64,000 nucleotides of DNA from an uncultured Mucilaginibacter sp. (GTDB taxonomy: Bacteria; Bacteroidota; Bacteroidia; Sphingobacteriales; Sphingobacteriaceae), in assembly GCA_903864275.1 (NCBI GenBank), contig CAIPFE010000008.1, positions 124,001 to 188,000 of the forward strand, read 5' to 3'. The notes beneath the pieces were generated by a model. It saw only the letters and a list, made by a program, of their open reading frames with translations, ran no database searches and was not told where the DNA came from. Shown here in pieces: positions 1 through 7,772 of this stretch. The position numbers were made by a program, and so were the translations under genes. The first letter of the stretch is position 1. Every line of letters begins with the position of its first letter.

Positions 1-1
1 A

Positions 2-496
2 AATGCGGGTATTACTTTATTTGGCGATTTTTTAACCTACCCGAAGGAATCTCTTCAAAGTGTGATGGGCTTAAATTTGCAGGGCAGCTTTTTCCTTGCC
101 CAACGCGCAGCGCAACAGATGATCAAACAGCAAAGCGGCGGGCGAGTGTTATTTATGTCGTCGGTTACCGGTCACCAGGCGCATAAAGACCTGGCAGCTT
201 ATGGGATGACGAAGGCGGCCCTTGAAATGCTGGCCAAAAGCCTGGTGGTCGAATTATCTCCCTACCAAATTACAGTTAACACAATTGCCCCCGGAGCAAC
301 GCTCACCGAACGCACGCTTGAAGATGCAGAATATAAAAACACCTGGTCGCGCATTACGCCAATGGGCCGGCCTGCAACTGTTGAAGACGTTGCCAATGCC
401 GTGCTGTTTTTGGTTTCGCCGGATGCAGGGCACATTACGGGGCAAAACCTGGTAGTTGATGGGGGGTGGATTGCCGTAAGCCCGTCGCCTTACTAG
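2..496 (+). CDS. SDR family oxidoreductase, 5' end outside window
   Basis: C-terminal part of a classical short-chain dehydrogenase/reductase, an NAD(P)-dependent alcohol/ketone oxidoreductase. The open frame enters at base 2 with NAGIT, the end of the NNAG motif, so the Rossmann nucleotide-binding GxxxGxG segment lies upstream of the window. Visible motifs are the catalytic Ser in FMSSVTG, the YGMTKAAL (YxxxK) active site, the NTIAPGA segment after it, and the usual GQNLVVDGG C-terminus. The GTG/ATG codons near base 62 are internal, not real starts. Substrate cannot be told. A 300-base gap follows before the next gene, which is on the other strand. Confidence 0.9.
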   Translation, partial: NAGITLFGDFLTYPKESLQSVMGLNLQGSFFLAQRAAQQMIKQQSGGRVLFMSSVTGHQAHKDLAAYGMTKAALEMLAKSLVVELSPYQITVNTIAPGATLTERTLEDAEYKNTWSRITPMGRPATVEDVANAVLFLVSPDAGHITGQNLVVDGGWIAVSPSPY

Positions 497-598
497 TAAA
501 ATTCTTAGCGTTCAATTTTCGACAAAAAGTATAAATGTTAAAATTTGATAATTTATTCTATTAAATCTATAGAAATTATAGTAATTAAAAATAGTTAT

Positions 599-606
599 TA
601 TATTTG
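599..606 (+). promoter_or_regulatory. Candidate -7 promoter element TATATTTG
   Basis: Exact match to the Bacteroidota -7 consensus TAnnTTTG, about 100 bases after the SDR stop. No convincing -33 TTTG is visible upstream. It would start a transcript near base 613 that runs to the hairpin at 727-760 without any coding frame. Confidence 0.3.
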
Positions 607-612
607 TCCCGA

Positions 613-760
613 AATAAAATTTGTTTTCAACACAGCGCGCTGGCCGGCAGCCGAAAAATTATGATCGATGGTTCAACTCCGTCCGCTGTAGCTCTCTTCT
701 CATATAGGTTTATAATTGGTTAGATAGAGTTCCTGCCCATCAGGAGCTCTTCTTTTTTTA
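613..760 (+). ncRNA. Candidate small RNA between SDR and AraC genes
   Basis: The 300-base gap 497-796 holds no credible reading frame. Its left part is AT-rich, and from about 630 the base composition changes to a mixed, structured-looking sequence that ends in a terminator-like hairpin (727-760). Together with the TAnnTTTG element at 599-606 this outlines a transcript of about 145 nt. No known RNA family was recognised. It could instead be the long 3' UTR of the SDR gene. Confidence 0.25.
727..760 (+). terminator. Rho-independent terminator-like hairpin
   Basis: Nine-base arms GAGTTCCTG (727-735) and CAGGAGCTC (741-749) pair with one G-U wobble around a CCCAT loop, followed by a T-rich run to 759. 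It lies in front of the converging 3' end of the AraC gene. Confidence 0.6.
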
Positions 761-796
761 AGGAGCAAATTGTTCGGTTTTTGTTTTCCGGTCAGG

Positions 797-1783
797 TTAA
801 TTGGGCAGAAACACGGCATCCCTGTTATATTTCCGCCGGTAATCCTGCGGCGTAAGCCCGGTGATCTTTTTAAAAACTTCGCGGAAGGTTTTTATATCAT
901 TATAACCAGCGTCATACATCAAAAGGTTGATGTTTTGCGCTCCTTTTTCAAGCGCTTTTTTGGCGGCTTCTATTTTTACCCTTTGCAAATATTCAAAAGG
1001 CGTGTTGTGGGTAGCCTTTTTAAAACGCCTGATAAAATTGCGTTTGCTCATATTGGTATGCCCGGCAATTTCATCAATGTTAAGCTGCAAGTGGTGATTT
1101 TGCTCAATATAAGTTTGCGCCTTTAATATGTCATCATCCTTATGCTGACGCTGGCCCTTGAATACCGCAAAATGTGACTGACTCATCCTGTCCATGTCCA
1201 GCGAGAACATTTTACTTGCCCATATCCCAACTTCTTTGCCGCAGAATTTATCAATCATGTACAGGATCAGGTTTAGAGAAGAAAATGCGCCGCCGCTGGT
1301 ATAAATGCCTTCCTGGTCGGTGATCACCATGTCCGAAAGAAAATTTACATCGGGATACCTGCGGACAATATCCTCCATATCACTCCAATGCGCCGTGCAC
1401 GACCGGCCAGGTAACAGCCCCGCTTCGGCAAGGAAATAGATGCCCGAGCATAAACTCGCTACTTCAGATCCATCCTGGTAACTACTTTTTATCCATCCGA
1501 TAATTTCCCGGTGTTTCAGTAGCATCATATCCCGGTCGCCATAAAAAGCGGGGACTATGATCAGGTCGGGATCCGTAATTTCGGCGATTGTTTTATATTC
1601 AACAAACGGGGATGCCATTTGAAAAGGGCCACTATTTTTATTTTCAACTGCTAGCACAATTTTAAAAGGCAGCGGTTTACCCGAGTGGGCGAAAAGCTGG
1701 TTGGTATGTATCAGCATATCCATTGCCCCGGTAACGGTGGATAATGTTGCATCCTCATGTGTAATCAAAGCTATTTCCTTCAT
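797..1783 (-). CDS. GATase1-like (DJ-1/PfpI) AraC-family transcriptional regulator
   Basis: A 328-residue cytosolic regulator with two parts. Residues 1 to about 190 are a DJ-1/PfpI-like domain with the nucleophile-elbow motif ASLCSG (Cys112) and the following AEAGLLPGRSCTAHW segment. Residues about 215-320 are an AraC DNA-binding domain with two helix-turn-helices (about 236-257 and 285-306) and the closing GLTPQDYRRKY. The layout matches the FtrA-type group of AraC regulators, in which the DJ-1 domain senses a ligand or is catalytically dead. The target is not evident. The gene reads in the same direction as the TIM-barrel gene upstream of it, separated by a hairpin repeat. Confidence 0.9.
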   Translation of the reverse strand: MKEIALITHEDATLSTVTGAMDMLIHTNQLFAHSGKPLPFKIVLAVENKNSGPFQMASPFVEYKTIAEITDPDLIIVPAFYGDRDMMLLKHREIIGWIKSSYQDGSEVASLCSGIYFLAEAGLLPGRSCTAHWSDMEDIVRRYPDVNFLSDMVITDQEGIYTSGGAFSSLNLILYMIDKFCGKEVGIWASKMFSLDMDRMSQSHFAVFKGQRQHKDDDILKAQTYIEQNHHLQLNIDEIAGHTNMSKRNFIRRFKKATHNTPFEYLQRVKIEAAKKALEKGAQNINLLMYDAGYNDIKTFREVFKKITGLTPQDYRRKYNRDAVFLPN

Positions 1784-1834
1784 TGCATTAGTTTATAATC
1801 CAAATATAAGAAATAGAAGGACAGGCCCAAATGT

Positions 1835-1900
1835 TAGGTGAGTGGTGAGAAATGAATGGTGAGCAGCCAAAAGTAACAAACTGACCACTCACCATTCACC
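1835..1900. repeat. Imperfect hairpin repeat (GGTGAGTGGTGAG family)
   Basis: Left arm words GGTGAGTGGTGAG and GAATGGTGAG (1836-1863) face CCACTCACCATTCACC (about 1885-1900) as an imperfect inverted repeat. The same words occur near 27249-27320 and 53263-53345, so this is a dispersed intergenic element. It sits between two minus-strand genes and may act as a terminator. Confidence 0.6.
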
Positions 1901-1902
1901 AA

Positions 1903-2832
1903 TTAGGCTAACGCGGCGGCGGCAAAGGCGCGGCATATTTTTACTTCCTTAACCGCATCTGAGCCATCAGGGATTTTATATTCCTGTTCGATTGTTGCCG
2001 GGAATTTATACCCCTGTTTTTTCATCAATTGTAAAACCTCTTTAATAGGCGTATCGCCCTGCCCCCAGGGCATATTCGGCCCGTCGTGAAATTTCCGGTC
2101 TTTCACGTGCATGCTTAGTATCCGTTTGTGGTTTTTCAGGATAAAATCAACCGGGCTGGTGCTGGTACCGGCCGTGTAGTGGCCAATATCAAGGTTGATA
2201 CCGTTATGGGCCGACTGGGCCAGGGCAGTATCCCATAAATCAGGGGTGGCTTGCGTATGAGCATGATACCCAACCATCATGTCGTTTTTTTCAGCAATGT
2301 CGCCAAGCCGTTGTGTTTGGGCTGCATCGGTGGGCAGCTCAACCGTAACATGGCTGCAGCCCAGTGCTTTACCTGCTTTAAAAGCATAAGCAATTTCACC
2401 GTCTGTATTTTTAGCGTTTAAAGCATTAGGTTTCCACGCATAAATAGTTATACCTGCATCGTTATACATTTTACGAATAGCCAAAAAAGGATCGATCAGC
2501 GTGTTTTCGCGCCATTGGGCAAGTTTTGCGCTATAATCGGTACTGCCGTCACGTGCCGGCGCGCCGGCATAGGCTTCTGCGGCTTCGCCCATCAGCTCGA
2601 TGTAATTGATGTTACATTCCACGCAATACTTTAAAATTTGTTCGATACTACCGGGCATGCTCCTGAACGAATAAGTGATCACGCCGATCTGAACGCCATT
2701 TATTTTGGAGTTGGGTTTTGCTGGCGCAAAAAATGAATTTGCAAATGAACTTTTTGAAGCGAGCGCCACGCCTGCCGCAGCAATCATCCCGGTGCCAATA
2801 AAATGACGCCTGGAAACTTTTTCTTTTTTCAT
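1903..2832 (-). CDS. Tat-exported sugar phosphate isomerase/epimerase-like TIM-barrel protein
   Basis: A 309-residue protein of the xylose-isomerase-like TIM-barrel superfamily. The N-terminus KVSRRHFIGTGMIAAAGVA is a twin-arginine signal (Arg8-Arg9) followed by a hydrophobic stretch, so the folded protein is probably exported to the periplasm. Barrel signatures include VITYSFRSM, the acidic strand ends YIELMGE, HVTVELP and LDIGHY, and MHVKDRK near the C-terminus, typical metal-binding positions in this superfamily. Such exported members are common in Bacteroidota and are assumed to act on sugars or inositols, but the substrate is unknown. A -7 element lies about 48 bases upstream. Confidence 0.85.
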   Translation of the reverse strand: MKKEKVSRRHFIGTGMIAAAGVALASKSSFANSFFAPAKPNSKINGVQIGVITYSFRSMPGSIEQILKYCVECNINYIELMGEAAEAYAGAPARDGSTDYSAKLAQWRENTLIDPFLAIRKMYNDAGITIYAWKPNALNAKNTDGEIAYAFKAGKALGCSHVTVELPTDAAQTQRLGDIAEKNDMMVGYHAHTQATPDLWDTALAQSAHNGINLDIGHYTAGTSTSPVDFILKNHKRILSMHVKDRKFHDGPNMPWGQGDTPIKEVLQLMKKQGYKFPATIEQEYKIPDGSDAVKEVKICRAFAAAALA

Positions 2833-2879
2833 GATGTATAATATTAGGATAGCTAATTGGTTAATTGAAATGGAGTAGT

Positions 2880-2909
2880 CAAATTTATAGATTTATTAAC
2901 GAGGGGCAA
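2880..2909 (-). promoter_or_regulatory. Candidate Bacteroidota promoter for the TIM-barrel gene
   Basis: On the minus strand, TAAATTTG (2887-2880) matches TAnnTTTG, and a TTG (2909-2907) lies 19 bases upstream as a possible -33 element. The predicted start would be about 40 bases ahead of the ATG at 2832. Confidence 0.4.
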
Positions 2910-3021
2910 TAGCGCTTAAGTAATAATTTTGTGTGAATTGTCTATTTGGAGCTTTTTATAACCCAACTCAGCCCCAAAAACGTTTTACTAAAAAATGAGA
3001 CTGGATAAATCGCAATATTTA

Positions 3022-3029
3022 TATATTTG
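3022..3029 (+). promoter_or_regulatory. Candidate -7 promoter element for tRNA-Gln
   Basis: TATATTTG matches TAnnTTTG exactly and lies 66 bases upstream of the mature tRNA 5' end. No clear -33 TTTG is present. Confidence 0.45.
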
Positions 3030-3095
3030 CAGCTGAGAATTCACCGGGATTCTCTGTGATAAGTATGGGTTGAAATCCTTCCGGCGTATTCAAAT

Positions 3096-3166
3096 TTTCC
3101 TGTGGTGTAATGGTAGCATATCTGATTCTGGTTCAGAGGATCGTGGTTCGAGCCCATGCAGGAAAA
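3096..3166 (+). tRNA. tRNA-Gln (anticodon CTG)
   Basis: A 71-nt cloverleaf. Acceptor arms TTTCCTG (3096-3102) and CAGGAAA (3159-3165) pair fully, with discriminator A3166. The D-loop has GTGTAATGGTAGCAT. The anticodon stem TCTGA/TCAGA encloses TTCTGGT, giving anticodon CTG, which reads CAG (Gln). The T-arm CGTGG/CCATG encloses TTCGAGC. No CCA is encoded. A strong terminator follows directly, so it is a single-gene transcript. Confidence 0.95.
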
Positions 3167-3171
3167 CAGAA

Positions 3172-3205
3172 AAACCCGCCTTGTTCTATCAAGCGGGTTT
3201 TTTTG
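3172..3205 (+). terminator. Terminator of tRNA-Gln
   Basis: AAACCCGC (3172-3179) pairs with GCGGGTTT (3193-3200), extended by TTG/CAA with one bulged C, followed by a T-run. It starts six bases after the tRNA. Confidence 0.85.
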
Positions 3206-3246
3206 TTATATTCAGGCCGCAACAACTTGCCTGCGCATATTTTCAA

Positions 3247-3693
3247 TTACTCAACTAAATAATTAAAATGGACCACCTTTTCAGGTGAACCACCCGTTGC
3301 ACAATAAAACTCCAAAGCATGTTTATCTGTTTCGTCAGCTTGAACAAAAAATGCGTTGTAATTATTTTCACCGCAATAGGCCTTTAGGGCCAGCAGCAAT
3401 TTTTTACCGATGCCTTTCCGTTGAAAAATGGTTTTTACGGCAAGATCATAGATATAAACCTCTGAGGAATCTGAATAAAAGGAAGGCAAAATATGTGCCG
3501 TTAAGCCGCCGATAACAACATTTTCATCTATCGCAGCAAAAACAATAAAATTTTTACTGCGAAGTAATTTTTTGAGATGCTTTTTGCCCGGCATTTGGAA
3601 ATCGTTCATTTCAAACGCTTCTTCAAACAGCCGGAGCATTTGGAAAAATTCGTTAAGCTCGTCAGCAGCTAATCGTTTTATGATGATATTCAA
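3247..3693 (-). CDS. GNAT acetyltransferase resembling aminoglycoside 3-N-acetyltransferase AAC(3)-I
   Basis: A 148-residue GNAT-fold enzyme that would transfer acetyl from acetyl-CoA to an amine. Motif A is QRKGIG (91-96), the acetyl-CoA pyrophosphate-binding loop. By memory the protein resembles AAC(3)-I gentamicin acetyltransferases along much of its length: LLRSKNFI (43-50), the ILP after a GGLTA stretch, EVYIYDLAV (78-86), VQAD (117-120), an aromatic-rich ALEFY segment, and VVHFNY near the end. Length is close to the 150-170 residues of that family. It stands alone, between the tRNA and a methyltransferase, with no mobile element nearby, so it is probably an intrinsic chromosomal homologue. 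Whether it modifies aminoglycosides is not shown by sequence. Confidence 0.75.
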   Translation of the reverse strand: MNIIIKRLAADELNEFFQMLRLFEEAFEMNDFQMPGKKHLKKLLRSKNFIVFAAIDENVVIGGLTAHILPSFYSDSSEVYIYDLAVKTIFQRKGIGKKLLLALKAYCGENNYNAFFVQADETDKHALEFYCATGGSPEKVVHFNYLVE

Positions 3694-3743
3694 AATGCAG
3701 TATTCTTTTAATTAATGACGATCAAATATAGTTAGGTACAACT

Positions 3744-4361
3744 TTATTTTAAAGCCTTCCGCAGGCACCACGTAGTCATACACCTTAAGTTTTGAACGTT
3801 GGTAGTTTTAATCGGTTCATGCAAATGTCCACTCAAATTATCCGTGTACCTGAGCAATAGCTGCTCATTTACCAAAAATCGTTCAGAGCCATCGGGTAAC
3901 AGGTAGCGGCCATTACCCAAACTTTGCACCAGCGTTTCAATGCCAATATCAGATGCAAGCCGGGCAAAGAAATAGCCGCCCGGCTTAAGGACCCGCCACA
4001 TGGAGTGCAGCATGGTATCGAAATGCCCCTCATTCCTGGCAAAATGTAATACTGCGCTGCTGATCACAAGGTCGAAATATTCATCGCCATAAGGCAAACC
4101 TTCGGCAGCAGCTACTTTAAAGTTGCTTAAAGGATTGGCCGGCGAAAGGCTCTTGGACAGTTCTTTAACTGATTCCACGGCATTTGCATTGGGATCAATA
4201 CCATAAACATCATAACCATTCCTAAAAAAATACACTAGGTTACGGCCTCCGCCGCAGCCCGCATCCAGCACTTTGCTACAACTATCATAAGTGCCCTTAA
4301 GTAACTGGTCGAACAGGTAAATATCGATGTTGCCGTAAAGTTGTTGGAGGCTGTTTTGCAT
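3744..4361 (-). CDS. Class I SAM-dependent methyltransferase
   Basis: A 205-residue Rossmann-fold methyltransferase of the Methyltransf_11/25 type. Motif I VLDAGCGGGRN (31-41) binds S-adenosylmethionine, YGIDPN (53-58) holds the acidic residue at the end of strand 2, DLVISSAVLHF is motif IV, and WRVLKPGGYFF is the post-motif region. The substrate is not predictable, and the length fits small-molecule methylation. It reads in the same direction as the acetyltransferase with a 50-base gap and may be co-transcribed with it. Confidence 0.85.
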   Translation of the reverse strand: MQNSLQQLYGNIDIYLFDQLLKGTYDSCSKVLDAGCGGGRNLVYFFRNGYDVYGIDPNANAVESVKELSKSLSPANPLSNFKVAAAEGLPYGDEYFDLVISSAVLHFARNEGHFDTMLHSMWRVLKPGGYFFARLASDIGIETLVQSLGNGRYLLPDGSERFLVNEQLLLRYTDNLSGHLHEPIKTTNVQNLRCMTTWCLRKALK

Positions 4362-4570
4362 GGGCAGGACGATGAGCTAGCTAAGGCATAAGAGATTTGG
4401 CAATTACCACATATTTTGCATGTGTTTTCAACCGCAAATAATGATAAACAATTGTATTATTTATTACGTAAAACCCGGTTTTAATATATACAATAGATGC
4501 ACAATAATTTGCCCCAATTAAGGTGATATTGAAAATAAATGTATTTTAGCATTAAACTACCCTATTAAAC

Positions 4571-6070
4571 ATGTTTTTTCAACAAATTTTCAAAAATTTT
4601 AATAAACTGACTGAAAAGGCAGCTTTCTTTATGGGTGACCGGTATTACAGTTACCAGGAAACCAGGAATAGAATATTCGATATTGCGCAAACAATAACAG
4701 CATTACAGCCTGGATCTAACAACATAGGAATAGTAACAGGTGATGACTTTGATACCTATTGTGCATTGTTAGCCGCCCTTTATTTGCAAAGACCTTATAT
4801 ACCTGTTAACAGGAAAAACCCAGTGCGCCGTATTGCTGACATATTGACCGAAGCGGGTGTTGACCTGGTGTTCTGCAGTGATGCGCATGTGGCTACGGAA
4901 CTAAAGGATGTCGACCTTCCGGGAGTAAAAATATTGGAACCAGGGATGGTTTCTCCTGGACCAATACAAGGCGACGCGTTTGTTATTAAGGATTATGATC
5001 CCGAACAATTGGGCTATATTTTATTTACCTCGGGCAGTACGGGGAAGCCAAAAGGTGTTCCAATCACTTACGGAAACATGGGGGCATACCTTACGAAAAT
5101 GGTCACCGACCCTCTTTTTGAATATGCTGAAACCGACCGGTTTATTCAGATGTTTGAACTGAGTTTTGACCCCTCTGTTTTTTCGATCATGATGCCGTTA
5201 CATATTGGCGCCACCTGTTATGTGGTGCCCGATTCGGGGGTCGTATTTCATCATATATTCAACATGCTCGAAGATCATAAAATTACGGTTGCGCTGTTCA
5301 TCCCTTCTGTTATTAATTTTTTGAAGCCATATTTTAAAGAAATTGATCTTCCCGCCCTTAGGTACTCCATGTTTTGCGGAGATGCTCTGCACGATTCAGT
5401 AATTAAGGGCTGGCAGCTTTGCTGCCCAAATGCAGCCATACACAATTGGTACGGCCCTACCGAGACTACGGTAATTTGCACGACATACCCGGTAGTTTCT
5501 GGTCATGATAATAGTGTTAATGATATTATAAGTATTGGCAAACCGTTAGCAAATGTTATTGCTATCCTGGTTGATGATGACGGCAAACTTATTACAGATT
5601 TGAACGTTAAAGGCGAACCGTGTTTCAACGGCGACCAGGTTATAAAGAATTACTGGCAGAATGATGCAGCTGATGCAAAGAGTTTTATGCTTCATCCTGA
5701 AACGCAACAAAAGTTTTATAAAACCGGCGATATTTGTTTTTTAGACGATAAGAGTAATTACCATTTTAGCAACAGGAAAGATTTCCAGGTAAAGATAAAC
5801 GGGTACAGGTTAGAACTTGCCGAAATAGAGCATTATGCCAGGAAGGACGTAAACGTGAACCAGGCAGTAGTTGTTAAAAAAAATGACCAGGAAATGGTGC
5901 TTTTTGTTGAGACAAAAGACAGTGTATTTAACGAAGATGACTTAGCATCCTCGCTCAAATCATATCTTCCATGGTATATGATACCAGGCAAGATCGTTGC
6001 TTTAAAACAAATGCCTTACAACCAGAATATGAAAATAGACCGCGCTGCATTATTAGCATTAACTTTATAA
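4571..6070 (+). CDS. AMP-forming acyl/amino-acid adenylating ligase, DltA-like
   Basis: A 499-residue member of the ANL adenylating enzyme family, closest in layout to D-alanine carrier-protein ligase (DltA) and NRPS adenylation domains. The A3 P-loop LFTSGSTGKPKGV spans 151-163. Also visible are NWYGPTETT (A5), the YKTGD hinge (A7), KDFQVKINGYRLELAEIE (A8) and a C-terminal Lys in MKIDR (A10), so all catalytic motifs are intact. It would activate a carboxylic acid, possibly an amino acid, and load it on the carrier protein encoded three bases downstream. Gene order ligase, carrier, MBOAT, SGNH is that of a dlt-type surface acylation operon. The activated substrate is unknown; D-alanine is only an analogy. 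Confidence 0.85.
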   Translation: MFFQQIFKNFNKLTEKAAFFMGDRYYSYQETRNRIFDIAQTITALQPGSNNIGIVTGDDFDTYCALLAALYLQRPYIPVNRKNPVRRIADILTEAGVDLVFCSDAHVATELKDVDLPGVKILEPGMVSPGPIQGDAFVIKDYDPEQLGYILFTSGSTGKPKGVPITYGNMGAYLTKMVTDPLFEYAETDRFIQMFELSFDPSVFSIMMPLHIGATCYVVPDSGVVFHHIFNMLEDHKITVALFIPSVINFLKPYFKEIDLPALRYSMFCGDALHDSVIKGWQLCCPNAAIHNWYGPTETTVICTTYPVVSGHDNSVNDIISIGKPLANVIAILVDDDGKLITDLNVKGEPCFNGDQVIKNYWQNDAADAKSFMLHPETQQKFYKTGDICFLDDKSNYHFSNRKDFQVKINGYRLELAEIEHYARKDVNVNQAVVVKKNDQEMVLFVETKDSVFNEDDLASSLKSYLPWYMIPGKIVALKQMPYNQNMKIDRAALLALTL

Positions 6071-6073
6071 AAT

Positions 6074-6313
6074 ATGGAAGAGACCGAAATAAGGAGTTTA
6101 TTGTTTGAGATATTTAGAAATACATTTGATTATACCCTGCCCGTAACTGATGACCTTTCTGCCGAAAAAGTAGAAAAATGGACTTCTTTCACACATACAG
6201 TTTTTATTGTTGAGATCGAAGCGCGTTTTGGCATAACCCTGTCATTGAGGGAGGTAGCCCGTTTCAGGAACCTCGGGGACATTGTTATCGCCATTAAAAA
6301 ACACAAAGAGTAA
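6074..6313 (+). CDS. Acyl carrier protein, DltC-like
   Basis: A 79-residue acidic helical carrier protein. The segment EKWTSFTHTVFIVEIEARFGI aligns by eye with the WDSLxHxxLIxxLExxFxI core of DltC/ACP proteins, placing the phosphopantetheine-bearing Ser at position 38. The usual Asp before that Ser is replaced by Thr, which is atypical. Its length matches DltC (about 78 residues). Three bases separate it from the ligase, so the two are translationally linked, and it should accept the activated acyl group as a thioester for the MBOAT protein. Confidence 0.8.
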   Translation: MEETEIRSLLFEIFRNTFDYTLPVTDDLSAEKVEKWTSFTHTVFIVEIEARFGITLSLREVARFRNLGDIVIAIKKHKE

Positions 6314-6340
6314 AATTTGTAACAGATCCTGCTAAATAAT

Positions 6341-7768
6341 ATGTTTTTTACAAGTACCTATTTCCTTATCTATCTTTTAATAAGCTTTTGCATCTATTGG
6401 GTGCTGCCAAAAAAAGCTTTAATTCAGAATTTGTTCCTGGTATTTACAGGCTACGTATTTTATTGCTATTATGCATGGAATTATGTGCTGTTATTACTGC
6501 TGGTCACACATTTTTCATATTTTTATAGTCCGCTGATCGCCAAAGTCCAATCGGAGACAAAAAAGAAATGGATGCTGGCTTTTGCAATTGCAGTTTACCT
6601 GTCCTTTCTTGTTTATTTTAAATACCTTAATTTTTTCGGGGGCATATGGAACGATCTGCTTGCATTGTCGGGCGCCCAACCAATGTACCATTTAATACAT
6701 CTTGCATTACCGCTCGGGATCAGTTTCTATACGCTGCACATGATGGGATATTCGATTGACCTTTATTACGAAACCATTGACCCTGTTATTGATTATCCGG
6801 CGTTTATGGCAGGGGCGGTTTTTTTCCCTTCCATTTCTTCAGGCCCGATCGAGCGCGCCGGGCACATTGTCCCCCAATTTAAGGCTACCCGTACTTTTTC
6901 AGCAAAATTACTAGAGGATGGGATTAACCAGGTATTGTATGGCATATTTAAAAAAGTGGTGATCGCCGATTCAATAGGAACCTTTGTTGATTACGTTTAT
7001 GCACGGTATGCAACGTTGCCTGCGTCTGCAATAATTATTGGCATATTAGGCTACTCCATACAGTTATATTTTGATTTTTCGGGTTATTCTGATATTGCCA
7101 TCGGGCTGGGCAAACTTTTTGGTATACGCCTTTTTACCAATTTTAAATATCCATATTTTGCTACTTCAATATCAGCTTTATGGCGGCGTTGGCACATATC
7201 GCTTACAACCTGGATCATGACGTACATTTTTAATCCTATTGCTTTTACTTACAGAAAAAAGAAAAAATTTGGTATATTTTATGCCGCTGTCATAGCCTTT
7301 CTGTTAAGCGGGCTGTGGCACGGCGCTAACTGGACATTCGTGGTATGGGGTGCGTTACATGGTTGTATCATTGGTTACGAACTGATTACGGTTAATACCA
7401 GAAGCAAAATTGCGGCTAAGATGCCTCCGCAAATTTATAATACGCTAAGCGCCTTATTAACCTTTATTGTATGGACACTTATCCTCGTTATTTTCCGCGC
7501 CGATAGCCTGTCACAGGCGGCAGATATTTACGGTTCATTATTTTCAGCAAGTGGTCTGTTTTCCTCTCCCGGATTCTCCGTTATGTTTCTTATTTTAGCG
7601 TTAGGTTTTTTGATTATTGAATGGTTTATGCGGGAAAAGGAATACGGCCTGCAAATGGCATCCTTTCCAATATATATCAGGTTGGCAGTGTACATTATAC
7701 TAATTGTATGCTTTGTCACTTCAGATAATTTTTATCACAGTAAGGCATTTTTATATTTTAACTACTAA
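6341..7768 (+). CDS. MBOAT family membrane O-acyltransferase, DltB/AlgI-like
   Basis: A 475-residue polytopic inner-membrane protein with about ten hydrophobic segments. MBOAT signatures are intact: SSGPIERAGHIVPQF, YFDFSGYSDIAIGLGKLFGI, SALWRRWHISLTTW with His285, and SGLWHGANWTFVVWG with the catalytic His327. Family members take an acyl group from a cytoplasmic carrier and pass it through the membrane to an outside acceptor. Here the carrier is the upstream ACP and the likely partner is the SGNH lipoprotein encoded four bases downstream. A decayed copy of this gene lies at 10580-11141. Confidence 0.92.
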   Translation: MFFTSTYFLIYLLISFCIYWVLPKKALIQNLFLVFTGYVFYCYYAWNYVLLLLLVTHFSYFYSPLIAKVQSETKKKWMLAFAIAVYLSFLVYFKYLNFFGGIWNDLLALSGAQPMYHLIHLALPLGISFYTLHMMGYSIDLYYETIDPVIDYPAFMAGAVFFPSISSGPIERAGHIVPQFKATRTFSAKLLEDGINQVLYGIFKKVVIADSIGTFVDYVYARYATLPASAIIIGILGYSIQLYFDFSGYSDIAIGLGKLFGIRLFTNFKYPYFATSISALWRRWHISLTTWIMTYIFNPIAFTYRKKKKFGIFYAAVIAFLLSGLWHGANWTFVVWGALHGCIIGYELITVNTRSKIAAKMPPQIYNTLSALLTFIVWTLILVIFRADSLSQAADIYGSLFSASGLFSSPGFSVMFLILALGFLIIEWFMREKEYGLQMASFPIYIRLAVYIILIVCFVTSDNFYHSKAFLYFNY

Positions 7769-7772
7769 TATT

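Noticed and set aside
770..1126. 118-codon frame on the plus strand inside the AraC regulator gene
   Set aside because: Antisense shadow of a clearly coding, conserved gene; no protein features.
3070..3258. 62-codon frame across the tRNA
   Set aside because: Runs through tRNA-Gln and its terminator.
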